13,380 nt of DNA from Firmicutes bacterium UBA4881 (GTDB lineage: Bacteria; Bacillota; DTU065): the NCBI GenBank assembly GCA_002399235.1, contig DHDH01000017.1:1-13380 (forward strand). The letters are read 5' to 3'. The position numbers and the translations under genes are program-made. The notes beneath the pieces are model-generated. The model had not been told where the DNA came from. It did not search any database and saw only the letters and a program-made list of their open reading frames with translations. Of the stretch, positions 6,219 through 13,328 are shown piece after piece. Position 1 is the stretch's first letter, and every line of letters starts with the position of its first letter.

Positions 6219-6701
6219 TTAAAATTCGTACTCGATTCCTACACCTAGGTAAGTTCCAGCTGAATTGCGATCTTGGAAAAAGTTAGCAGATAAGCCAACT
6301 TCGCTACGGAACTTAATTGGTGCCGCTAGAAATTTGCTTTTCCATGCTACTTTTGTTCCAATAAAGATCTGGGACCAATAGGTAGTAGCGTTATCCATCT
6401 TATTTGTAGAAGGATTATATAATGAGCTAAGGCTAAAACCTACACCAGCGCCAGTGTATCTTTCCACAATATCTTTTTGGCCTAGATCATATAAAAATCT
6501 GCTACCTAACATTAGATTGTAATAGTCATCGGATAGGTAACCAGAAGTAACGATTTCTGGGTTTATATTCATTCTGCTAGGAACTAAAAAGAGAATACCT
6601 GTTGAATCCCTCGCGAGAGAAAAACCGAAACCTACATTTTGTTTAGCTGCAACTGGCCATATTAAAAGTAGAAACAAGACCACAATAGCTATTTTTCTCA
6701 T
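6219..6701 (-). CDS. Small secreted outer-membrane beta-barrel-like protein (A)
   Basis: The predicted protein has 160 residues. It has a signal peptide (residues 1-19, MRKIAIVVLFLLLIWPVAA) and then alternating hydrophobic strands with G/A-rich turns: VGFGFSL, GILFLVPSRM, NLMLGSRFLYDLG, RYTGAGVGFSLS, YWSQIFIGTKVAW, FRSEVGLSANF and the closing YLGVGIEYEF. A terminal aromatic residue after alternating strands is typical of proteins inserted into the outer membrane by BamA. I do not recognise the family. The start is set by AGGAGG ending 8 bases ahead, which overlaps the stop codon of the upstream paralogue, so the two are probably translationally coupled. A decayed copy lies at 1718-1910. Confidence 0.7.
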   Translation of the reverse strand: MRKIAIVVLFLLLIWPVAAKQNVGFGFSLARDSTGILFLVPSRMNINPEIVTSGYLSDDYYNLMLGSRFLYDLGQKDIVERYTGAGVGFSLSSLYNPSTNKMDNATTYWSQIFIGTKVAWKSKFLAAPIKFRSEVGLSANFFQDRNSAGTYLGVGIEYEF

Positions 6702-6713
6702 AGATATTACCTC

Positions 6714-7169
6714 CTAAAAGCTATAGGAGCTACCGAAACCAACAAATGCTCCACCATTTAGCTTGCCAGTTTTGGTACCACTATTAAGTCCGAAACCTAC
6801 TTCCAAACCAAATCTAAAACCTTCGACAAATGTTGGAACTTTTATTCCTACCTGGGCTTGGCCACCATAACGAATATTACCGCTCCAGTCCTGCCAAACA
6901 CCCATACCAGCACCTAAATAACGCTTAATGTTGTAAACGGTTCCCATATCACGGCTAAGCTTTAAGCCTAAGCTAAAACTGCTCGTCTGTACAGATTCTA
7001 AAGAAAACAAAATCTGGGGATTCCAGCTTCCTTTTGTTGGTATATCAAAAGTTATACCACTTAAGCCTGTATTTGGTATTGTATTAAAGTAGCCAAAACC
7101 AAAACTTTGGGCTGCCAAAACCATACTACTCAAAAGTAAGCAGATTAAAGTTATTTTCAAATACCTCAT
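6714..7169 (-). CDS. Small secreted outer-membrane beta-barrel-like protein (B), paralogue of A
   Basis: The predicted protein has 151 residues with a signal peptide (residues 1-20, RYLKITLICLLLSSMVLAA) and a body of amphipathic strands ending in FGSSYSF. It shares patterns with its neighbour: GFGY with a P....NPQI motif against GFGF with NPEI, and RYLGAGMG against RYTGAGVG. The two are therefore diverged tandem paralogues. It is the first gene of a two-gene operon with 12 bases between the reading frames. The ATG follows GAGGTGA by 4 bases. The gene is divergent from the DUF4855 gene; the 276 bases between them hold no feature I can name, though promoters for both must lie there. Confidence 0.68.
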   Translation of the reverse strand: MRYLKITLICLLLSSMVLAAQSFGFGYFNTIPNTGLSGITFDIPTKGSWNPQILFSLESVQTSSFSLGLKLSRDMGTVYNIKRYLGAGMGVWQDWSGNIRYGGQAQVGIKVPTFVEGFRFGLEVGFGLNSGTKTGKLNGGAFVGFGSSYSF

Positions 7170-7445
7170 TTACTCACCTCATAACTTAAAATCGATAGTT
7201 TTTGCTTTGTAAATCCAGTAAATCGTTTCTTTCTAAGACTTTGAATTTCGCCTTTAGATACTAATTCCCTGCTGTTAAATTTAACTACGCGCTTCATTAA
7301 GAATTTAGAACTAATACCCCAAAATCTTATCTTCTAACATTACAACCCAAATCAAATTAATTTCCTTATCCTTTTTTTGGAGGGCTTGAAATTTTTCTCC
7401 AGAAATAAAAAGGTAGGCTACAACAAAATGTTATGTGAGGTGTAG

Positions 7446-9806
7446 ATGGTGAACTATAAAAAATACTCTTTTAGGGCAATTATTAGCATACTCCCCTTAT
7501 TATTATGTGTATCTTCGTTAAGTGATAGCTATCCCAAGCCACAGATCTCTGGTTTTCATCACTGCGCTTTAATCTATGAAACTATAACTAGAGATAGTTA
7601 TAGTTTACGGCCATATATTGTACGTATAGTAGATAATAAACCAACTAATGATTGGCTCTTTGATGCTTTCCTCTATCTTACCCAACGTACATCCTCAGGT
7701 AAACGTACCGAATATGGGGCTACAGATATCACTGATTGGCAAGAACTAATTGATAGACTCTTTAAAAATGGTGATTTAGAAGCTCTAGATGATGCCATAA
7801 GTGATATTGCAGAAGAGTTGGGTGTTGATGGCCCTCCCGAGAAAAGAAAGATTATTATCTGCATCCCTTGGCTTAGCCCCGAATGCCATACTTTTGGCGA
7901 TGTAGATGATGATGGTAAAACTGAAAACCTGGCTCACGCTGAAGATCAAAAGAAAATTGTAGCTTGGTTTATTAAACAAATAAGTAATAACTGGCAGAAA
8001 GCTAACTATAAGCATTTAGAGTTATGGGGCTTTTATTGGATGCGTGAGGATATCGTAAATGATGCCCAGACTGTACGCTTAGCTGCTGATGTGGTCCATT
8101 CTGCGGGGTATAATCTACTCTGGATTCCTTATAACAATGCTCTTGGTTGGGATAAATGGCAAGATTGCAATATCGATGTCGCCATCTTGCAACCAAACTA
8201 TGCCTTTGGAACTTCTCTTGATGGAGGACATATTAGGAGAAACCGACTGCTAGAAACAGCATCGCGCGCTAAACAAAGTGGTACTGGTGTGGAAATCGAG
8301 ATTAGAGGTTATGGAGAACATCCTCTTTCCAATCAAGTTTTCTTAGAATACCTCCGTGATGGCTATCTATATGGTTATCAACAAGGTACAACTGCTTATT
8401 ATTTAGGAAGTGACTTTATTCACCTAGCGTACAACTCTACGAATCCTCAATTACTAAAATTGTATCATACTCTCTGCGATTATATTTTAGGCTTGGAAAT
8501 ACCAGAGCCTTCTGTAATTGCAACCTGGAACTACCAAAAAAAATCCCATGGTATAGTTGCTGAAACTGTTTTAGATTCACCTACTTATATATCAAAACTT
8601 GATGTCTCGTTGGACTTAAAAGATAACTCTTATAGTTCTTTACAAGCGGAGATTCAACCAGAGCCTAATAGCTCCTGGGTACCTTCTGGCTGGGCAATTG
8701 CCATGCCCAATTCTTCGACAACTAGTGTAGAGAACTGGACAACTATCGCTGTACAGGCTCACGCTTCAGCAATTAGAGTTACCGCAAACTCGTTAAATAA
8801 TAAGGACTTTGAAATAAAAAATATCTTTCTCGATACAAAAAGTCCTACCATATTACCACACAAAGCTCTTAATGCTGCTTATAACACAATTCCTGCTAGA
8901 GAACCCGGAAAATACCCCGATGCTCAATACAAGTTAACCGATGGTAAGAAAAGTAGCAGTGGCTTTACCTCTGGACTAGATGTTGGTTGGTATTTAGGTT
9001 CAGGTTCGGTGGCGATTAATTTTGATCTAAAAGAAGCATATCCTATTGAAAAAGTTGTTGTTTACACCGAAGGTGGTTCTTACGCTGGCATTAATTGGCC
9101 TCAAAAAATAGCAGCCTATGTTAGTAATTCACCGAATCAATATAAGCTAGATGGTCTAGGTTCCTTACCAAAAGATCTCAACTTTTTAAACTCTAGTAAT
9201 GTGCAGGTGCTTCGTAGTAGATCACCTATTGATCTCGATGGTTTAATTGAGTTTACTAGCCACAATCCACTTGAAGGTCGTTATCTCACTCTCTGTTTGG
9301 AACCTAACGGTTGGCTCATGCTTTCTGAAGTATCTATCTATGTAAGCGGTCAAAAAAGGCCCTTAACTAAAATTCCTTACTCGACTAAACCTCTACCCAC
9401 AACCGAAAATAAAAGTTCTTACCCAGATAATGGTATCAAACTAACTGATGGAGTAATCGCTGAGGTTTTCTCACCCGACCTATTAACTGGCTGGGACAAG
9501 GAACAAAAGCGAGAATTTATTATTGATCTAAGCGAACCAACCGAATTTAACAAGGTGACTGTCTGGTCATTAGATGGAGGTTTGTATGGTATTTGGGGTC
9601 CTGAAAGTGTTGTTATCTCTGTCTCTCAAGATAACAAATTCTGGCGCAAAGTTGGGCAAGCCCATAATACCAAGCCCCCACAAAGGGACCTAGAACCTGC
9701 TCCCTATACCTTTACCTCGCAAAATAATCTCCTGTATCGCTACGTTAAAGTTACAGTTTCTAAAGGTAAGGGTTGGTCAATGCTTAGCGAAATCCAAATT
9801 GATTAA
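7446..9806 (+). CDS. Secreted DUF4855 protein with two C-terminal discoidin-like domains
   Basis: The predicted protein has 786 residues. A signal peptide occupies about residues 1-27. Residues about 33-350 match DUF4855, a TIM-barrel, glycoside-hydrolase-like family of unproven activity; candidate active-site strands are LELWGFYWMRED, DVAILQPNYAF and GTGVEIEIRG. A beta-rich segment (about 355-470) follows. Two F5/8-type (discoidin, CBM32-like) modules come next, about 474-635 and 650-786. They share YPDxxxKLTDG at their starts and GWxMLSEVxIx at their ends, so they are tandem duplicates likely to bind carbohydrate. The start at 7446 has GAGGTG only 3 bases away; GTG at 7449 is equally possible. 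Likely role: extracellular polysaccharide binding or cleavage, with the neighbouring barrel proteins. Confidence 0.82.
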   Translation: MVNYKKYSFRAIISILPLLLCVSSLSDSYPKPQISGFHHCALIYETITRDSYSLRPYIVRIVDNKPTNDWLFDAFLYLTQRTSSGKRTEYGATDITDWQELIDRLFKNGDLEALDDAISDIAEELGVDGPPEKRKIIICIPWLSPECHTFGDVDDDGKTENLAHAEDQKKIVAWFIKQISNNWQKANYKHLELWGFYWMREDIVNDAQTVRLAADVVHSAGYNLLWIPYNNALGWDKWQDCNIDVAILQPNYAFGTSLDGGHIRRNRLLETASRAKQSGTGVEIEIRGYGEHPLSNQVFLEYLRDGYLYGYQQGTTAYYLGSDFIHLAYNSTNPQLLKLYHTLCDYILGLEIPEPSVIATWNYQKKSHGIVAETVLDSPTYISKLDVSLDLKDNSYSSLQAEIQPEPNSSWVPSGWAIAMPNSSTTSVENWTTIAVQAHASAIRVTANSLNNKDFEIKNIFLDTKSPTILPHKALNAAYNTIPAREPGKYPDAQYKLTDGKKSSSGFTSGLDVGWYLGSGSVAINFDLKEAYPIEKVVVYTEGGSYAGINWPQKIAAYVSNSPNQYKLDGLGSLPKDLNFLNSSNVQVLRSRSPIDLDGLIEFTSHNPLEGRYLTLCLEPNGWLMLSEVSIYVSGQKRPLTKIPYSTKPLPTTENKSSYPDNGIKLTDGVIAEVFSPDLLTGWDKEQKREFIIDLSEPTEFNKVTVWSLDGGLYGIWGPESVVISVSQDNKFWRKVGQAHNTKPPQRDLEPAPYTFTSQNNLLYRYVKVTVSKGKGWSMLSEIQID

Positions 9807-9820
9807 ATTAATTTGTTGTA

Positions 9821-9856
9821 TAAAGCCCATTAGATTCCTTCTAATGGGCTTTATTA
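9821..9856. terminator. Terminator after the DUF4855 gene
   Basis: A perfect 14-bp stem, TAAAGCCCATTAGA (9821-9834) with its complement at 9840-9853, has a 5-base loop. The T run after it is short. It ends 50 bases past the stop codon and may also stop transcripts coming from the right. Confidence 0.75.
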
Positions 9857-9961
9857 CTGATAGTTAATTTTCTGCCCTACTCATTCGTAGGCACCATAAA
9901 CAAATCTATAAGCTAGTTAGAATAGAGCTTACAGCTGCTATTTTTTATTGGGATATATTTG

Positions 9962-9992
9962 ATAAATAAATGAGAACTGTTAGCTCTCATTT
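9962..9992 (-). terminator. Terminator overlapping the stop of the solute-binding protein gene
   Basis: On the minus strand AAATGAGA (9992-9985) pairs with TCTCATTT (9975-9968), followed by ATTTATC. The TGA stop (9989-9987) lies inside the first arm. The T run is weak. Between 9857 and 9961 I see nothing else. Confidence 0.5.
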
Positions 9993-11273
9993 AACTTTAT
10001 CTTTTTTAGCTAGTTCGGTTAGAAAGCGATTATATTCTTTTTTTCTACGTGCCATTTCTGAATTCATTTCTTTGGCTGCTTCTAAAATTGCTTCCCGGGG
10101 ATTTTCTTTCTGTAAGATAGACTTTTGTATAGCTATGTGTACATAACGATATTGAACCAAAGCGTTTACTGCATATGGTACAGGTATGCAAGCTTCGATT
10201 TGTCTAAAATAGACATCACGTACTTCTTTTGGCAAATTAACTTTTTGCATAGCTTTTTTGTTTGCTGGTAGCCATAACCATCCATTCATCTTCGCTAGAA
10301 TAGTGTTAGAAACTTCAGCTAATACATCTTCTGAAAGAAACCACTTAAGGAATTTCCAAGCGTCTTCTTTTCTTTTAGAAGACGCAGATATCCCTAGTAA
10401 AACACTACCTGCAGAAGAACCATAATACAATTGACCGTCTCTTTGTATACCAGGAACAACATCGACTCGCCATTTCCCGGCAATACTTGGTGCCGCTACA
10501 GATAATGTGGGATATGCCCATAATCCATCAACATAGTTAAGTTGATCTCCTCTGATAAAGGGCTCAGGCCCTGCTAATTGAAGAGGTAATTTATGTTTTG
10601 TAAAGAGTTCTACATACTCGATAAATCCATTTACGGATTCTGGTTTATCTAAAGCACTAGTAAACCCATCGGCACCAAAAAACTGCCCCCCATTTTGGGT
10701 TATTACTGTATAAGCAGCCCATAACTCATCAAAGTTCATAAAAGCAAAAGTTTTTCCTTTGGCCAATGCTTTTGGTTGGTAACTTCTAAGTTCCTCCCAT
10801 GTTTTAGGGATTGCCATACCCATCTCATTAAGTAAGTCATTACGATATACACCCACTAATGCAGCTACATCAACTGGTAAAGCAAACCTTCTTGCTTCAA
10901 AAGAAAAAGGCCCCATAACAGAAGAAAATAGCTCTTTCTCTAAAGAAGCATATTCAGTAGGCTTAAATGCTGCTAAATCAATTAAGCCTCCTCTTAAAGC
11001 AAAATCAGCAATTTCTGAACCTAGACTAAATATGTCAGGTGTATCGCCACTAGCTAATGCCATCAACGATTTAGCATAATAATCGCCCCAAGCTATTGGC
11101 ATAATTTTAGCTTCAATACCAGTTTCAGGGGTAAATTGAGAGTCTATTAATCCCTGGGCGATCTTAGCCATTTCAATACCCCAGCCTACCATCCAAAACT
11201 CAATACCTTTGCCTAAAGTTATAATACTGAGCACAAGTACTACAAAAATCGTCAAAGCAATTTTTTTAGACAT
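9987..11273 (-). CDS. ABC transporter extracellular solute-binding protein (family 1, sugar type)
   Basis: The predicted protein has 428 residues, typical for this family. A signal segment at residues 1-23 (KKIALTIFVVLVLSIITLG) lacks a lipobox cysteine, so it may be periplasmic or remain anchored by the uncleaved helix. Family marks are ALASGDTPDIFSLGSE (about 70-85), the YRNDLLNEMGMAIPKTWEEL segment (about 143-162) and the late GSVLLGISASSKRKEDAWKFLKWFLS. Such proteins bind oligosaccharides for import. No permease or ATPase gene is in the window; the right-hand neighbour is a folate gene and the left-hand one is convergent, so this looks like an orphan or a protein sharing a permease elsewhere. 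The ATG at 11271-11273 is chosen over an in-frame GTG at 11282, which forms part of the AGGTGAGG ribosome site. Confidence 0.85.
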   Translation of the reverse strand: MSKKIALTIFVVLVLSIITLGKGIEFWMVGWGIEMAKIAQGLIDSQFTPETGIEAKIMPIAWGDYYAKSLMALASGDTPDIFSLGSEIADFALRGGLIDLAAFKPTEYASLEKELFSSVMGPFSFEARRFALPVDVAALVGVYRNDLLNEMGMAIPKTWEELRSYQPKALAKGKTFAFMNFDELWAAYTVITQNGGQFFGADGFTSALDKPESVNGFIEYVELFTKHKLPLQLAGPEPFIRGDQLNYVDGLWAYPTLSVAAPSIAGKWRVDVVPGIQRDGQLYYGSSAGSVLLGISASSKRKEDAWKFLKWFLSEDVLAEVSNTILAKMNGWLWLPANKKAMQKVNLPKEVRDVYFRQIEACIPVPYAVNALVQYRYVHIAIQKSILQKENPREAILEAAKEMNSEMARRKKEYNRFLTELAKKDKVK

Positions 11274-11297
11274 AAACCTCACCTTTTCTATTTATTA

Positions 11298-11312
11298 CCA
11301 CTAAATTAGTGG
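11298..11312. promoter_or_regulatory. Palindrome upstream of the solute-binding protein gene
   Basis: CCACTAAATTAGTGG is a perfect 6-bp palindrome around AAT, 25 bases upstream of the start codon. It could be an operator or a small leader hairpin. The rest of 11313-11615 holds no gene or signal I can support beyond one copy of a 13-base word (11554-11566) that recurs at 11739. Confidence 0.4.
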
Positions 11313-11615
11313 CAAATTATTTTAATAGAAGATAGCGGGATCACATTGTGTCTAACTGTATTCTGTGCAATTTGGCTTTTATTTTTTCTCTGGCTTTAAT
11401 AATTTTGCTACTTAGTATATCCTCCAAAGAGTAAATATATCTGAAACCGTTTTCTTTAGAGTGTATATAGTTTATCATTTTCAAAACTAAAGTGCAACCT
11501 CTTTTCTTTCTTTTCAGAATAATCGTTTATCTTTGTAGCTATGTTCACAAAGTATGACCTTAAACTAATTTTTACGTCTTACAACCAAAAAGAGTGCTGC
11601 AGTAGGCACTTACTG

Positions 11616-11644
11616 TTGACAACCTCTAAAATATTTGCTAGTCT
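11616..11644 (+). promoter_or_regulatory. Promoter of the structured leader and folT-like gene
   Basis: TTGACA (perfect -35, 11616-11621) is 17 bases from TAGTCT (11639-11644), preceded by a TG extended -10 dinucleotide. The predicted start is near 11651, right at the first stem of the unknown RNA. Confidence 0.6.
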
Positions 11645-11651
11645 ATCTTTA

Positions 11652-11736
11652 CTATAGAACCGCTGGTAAGAATACTCTAGGAAGTATAGCCAATATCCGA
11701 GCCTACAGCTTGGATTAGTGGTTCTTTATCTTTTTT
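11652..11736 (+). ncRNA. Unrecognised three-way-junction RNA ending in a T run
   Basis: AGAACCGCT (11656-11664) pairs with AGTGGTTCT (11717-11725, one G-U pair). Inside are one hairpin with ATACT/AGTAT (11672-11676 with 11683-11687) and a second with ATCCGAGC/GCTTGGAT (11695-11702 with 11708-11715) around CTACA. The closing stem is followed by TTATCTTTTTT, so it could end transcription. It starts where the promoter predicts. The shape recalls purine riboswitches, but the conserved purine-aptamer bases are missing. It may be a short RNA or an attenuator. Confidence 0.4.
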
Positions 11737-11771
11737 CGATGACCTTAAACTGTCATTCGGAACACCAGAAA

Positions 11772-11894
11772 ATGAGCAGAGTAGGATTTTGCGCGTTACA
11801 GCTTTAGTTGTAGTGCCTTCTGAACGGGGAGTTGTCAGAAGGACGAAAAGCCATCCAAGGCTTACGGTGCAAAGTTCGCATCCCGCTGCTACAT
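11772..11894 (+). promoter_or_regulatory. Tetrahydrofolate (THF, folT-type) riboswitch aptamer
   Basis: Conserved pieces of the THF aptamer appear in order: GAGCAGAGTAGGAT (11774-11787), GCGCGTT (11791-11797), GGACGAA (11841-11847), CGGTGCAAAG (11865-11874) and GCATCCCGCTGC (11878-11889). The outer helix is ATG-AGCAG with CTGCT-A-CAT. The gene it precedes is an ECF S component of the folate type, the classic target of this class. GCTACAT (11888-11894) can instead pair with ATGTAGC (11928-11934), which would both open the aptamer and block the terminator. This suggests ligand-induced termination. Confidence 0.85.
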
Positions 11895-11918
11895 GAGAAG
11901 AGATATGGTTTTACTATG

Positions 11919-11962
11919 CCTCCTGTTATGTAGCTGTACTGCATAACAGGAGGTGTTTTTTT
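11919..11962 (+). terminator. Riboswitch-controlled terminator
   Basis: CCTCCTGTTATG (11919-11930) pairs perfectly with CATAACAGGAGG (11942-11953), followed by TG and seven T residues. Its left arm overlaps the antiterminator partner at 11928-11934. Confidence 0.88.
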
Positions 11963-12033
11963 ATGTATTCGAATTAGATATCTAATTTAATCAACCAGTT
12001 TTCCAGAACAAAAAAGAATAAAGGGTGGTTAAA

Positions 12034-12915
12034 TTGGCTAAATCTTCTTTGCATGTGCGCCGCATCACAATATCTGCGGTATTTCTAAGCCTTTCGCTCA
12101 TACTCAAAACAACATTTTCTTTTTACTTACCTATGTTTGGACAAAACGGAATCAGCATCGGTATCTCTGGAATTTTTTCAATGATGCCTTCTATTTTATT
12201 TGGCCCTTTTTATGGAGCCATTGTCTCTGGACTCTCCGATCTGATCGGTTTCCTTCTAAAACCAACAGGTCCCTATATACCACTACTGACAATAATAGCC
12301 GCTATGGGTGGTTTTATTAGGGGTATTCTATGGTTAGTACTACGAAACAGAGACAGCCAGAAAATGCGAATAGTAGTAGCTGTGTTCTCGTTATTGATGC
12401 TGGTACTTGGTATCTTAAACTTTGCCTTTCTCTCAGCGGATGGTGTTAATAATTCTTTTTACGATAACGTGCAAATTGACAATATTAATACCGACAATAT
12501 GCATCTTATCAGTAAGATGCTCATAACGAGAACGATCAACACAAAAAATCCCTCTAAGAACTTGGCAGCATATATTATTTCTGTAACAGCAGGTCTTTTG
12601 GGAAGCGCTATCTTTGGTATCGTCCTACTGGTCGCAGATATTTTTATATCGAAGAAAATACTCCAGGATATGCACAAGGGACATATGATGCAATTGCTTA
12701 TTGCTATGATTGTTTCTGGTCTAATTGTTACAACGCTCAACACTGTGTTATTGCGCGAAACTGTCTTTGCTTCCTGGAAAGTTTTGCCATTCGCTATTGT
12801 CTGGGTACCTCGCGTTATTGAGGAGATACTTGGCAACACAATCAAAGCATACTTTATAGCCATGTTATTGGGCATTTTTAATCAGCAGCATACCTTACAG
12901 AAATTGGTGATTTAA
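12034..12915 (+). CDS. folT: ECF transporter S component, folate type, enlarged
   Basis: This is an integral membrane substrate-binding subunit that would import folates with the shared EcfT/EcfA energy module, which is not in this window. Typical S-component marks are TISAVFLSLSLILK at the N terminus, then GAIVSGLSDLIGFLLKPTGP followed by YIPLLTIIAAMGGFIRGI, which matches the D..G.LL.P.G.Y.P motif of FolT proteins. At 293 residues it is well above the usual 160-200, because a long hydrophilic and hydrophobic stretch (about residues 110-195, including the NNSFYDNVQIDNINTDN loop) is inserted between helices. The closing part, WVPRVIEEILGNTIKAYFI, is family-like. The TTG at 12034-12036 is chosen because AGGGTGG lies just upstream; the in-frame GTG at 12025 falls inside that site. 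Ligand assignment rests on the THF riboswitch ahead of it. Confidence 0.8.
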   Translation: MAKSSLHVRRITISAVFLSLSLILKTTFSFYLPMFGQNGISIGISGIFSMMPSILFGPFYGAIVSGLSDLIGFLLKPTGPYIPLLTIIAAMGGFIRGILWLVLRNRDSQKMRIVVAVFSLLMLVLGILNFAFLSADGVNNSFYDNVQIDNINTDNMHLISKMLITRTINTKNPSKNLAAYIISVTAGLLGSAIFGIVLLVADIFISKKILQDMHKGHMMQLLIAMIVSGLIVTTLNTVLLRETVFASWKVLPFAIVWVPRVIEEILGNTIKAYFIAMLLGIFNQQHTLQKLVI

Positions 12916-13146
12916 GTTTACTTGGCAAAAAAAGTGCTTATGGTGATATAAAAGGACAATTATGCATTCAACTAAATAAGTGCTTCATTCGCATTCGCGA
13001 ACTGTTCTAAATATCAAACTCATATCAATCATCCTCTAAACAGACATATCAATATAGCAATGATAAACACGCCCTCTACATGGTTTTAACCCCCATATTG
13101 GACTATCACACTACCAAGTTAACCGACATGCATAGCGTACTACCAT

Positions 13147-13183
13147 AAAAAGAAAAAGCCCCTCAGGGTTTCCTGAGGGGCTT
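13147..13183 (-). terminator. Terminator of the 5S rRNA transcript
   Basis: A perfect 12-bp GC-rich stem (AAGCCCCTCAGG at 13156-13167 with its complement at 13172-13183) has a 4-base loop. On the minus strand it is followed by TTTTTCTTTTT. From 12916 to 13146 I see no gene, only the spacer between the convergent folT and 5S units. Confidence 0.9.
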
Positions 13184-13192
13184 AAAATTAAA

Positions 13193-13308
13193 TCCGGCAA
13201 CGACCTACTCTCCCACAGCGTCTCCACTGCAGTACCATCGGCGCTGAAGAGTTTCACTTCTGTGTTCGGAATGAGAACAGGTGGGTCCTCTTCGCCATAG
13301 TCACCGGA
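13193..13308 (-). rRNA. rrf: 5S ribosomal RNA
   Basis: The reverse complement shows the conserved 5S core: TGGCGAAGAGG near the 5' end, CATTCCGAACACAGAAGT, CTCTTCAGCGCCGATGGTAC, and GTGGGAGAGTAGGTCG before the end. The ends TCCGG and CCGGA close the terminal helix. The length is about 116 bases, normal for the molecule. The sequence is of Firmicutes type. It is followed directly by a strong terminator. Confidence 0.95.
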
Positions 13309-13328
13309 AAAGATATGCAATTAATAAT

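Noticed and set aside
11652..11736. Purine-type riboswitch
   Set aside because: The three-way-junction shape fits, but the conserved junction bases and the kissing-loop sequences of purine aptamers are missing, and no purine gene follows.
12459..12875. 138-codon minus-strand open frame opposite folT
   Set aside because: Shadow of the folT-like gene, which has motif support and a riboswitch in front.
13111..13320. 69-codon minus-strand open frame
   Set aside because: It lies almost entirely on the 5S rRNA gene and its terminator.
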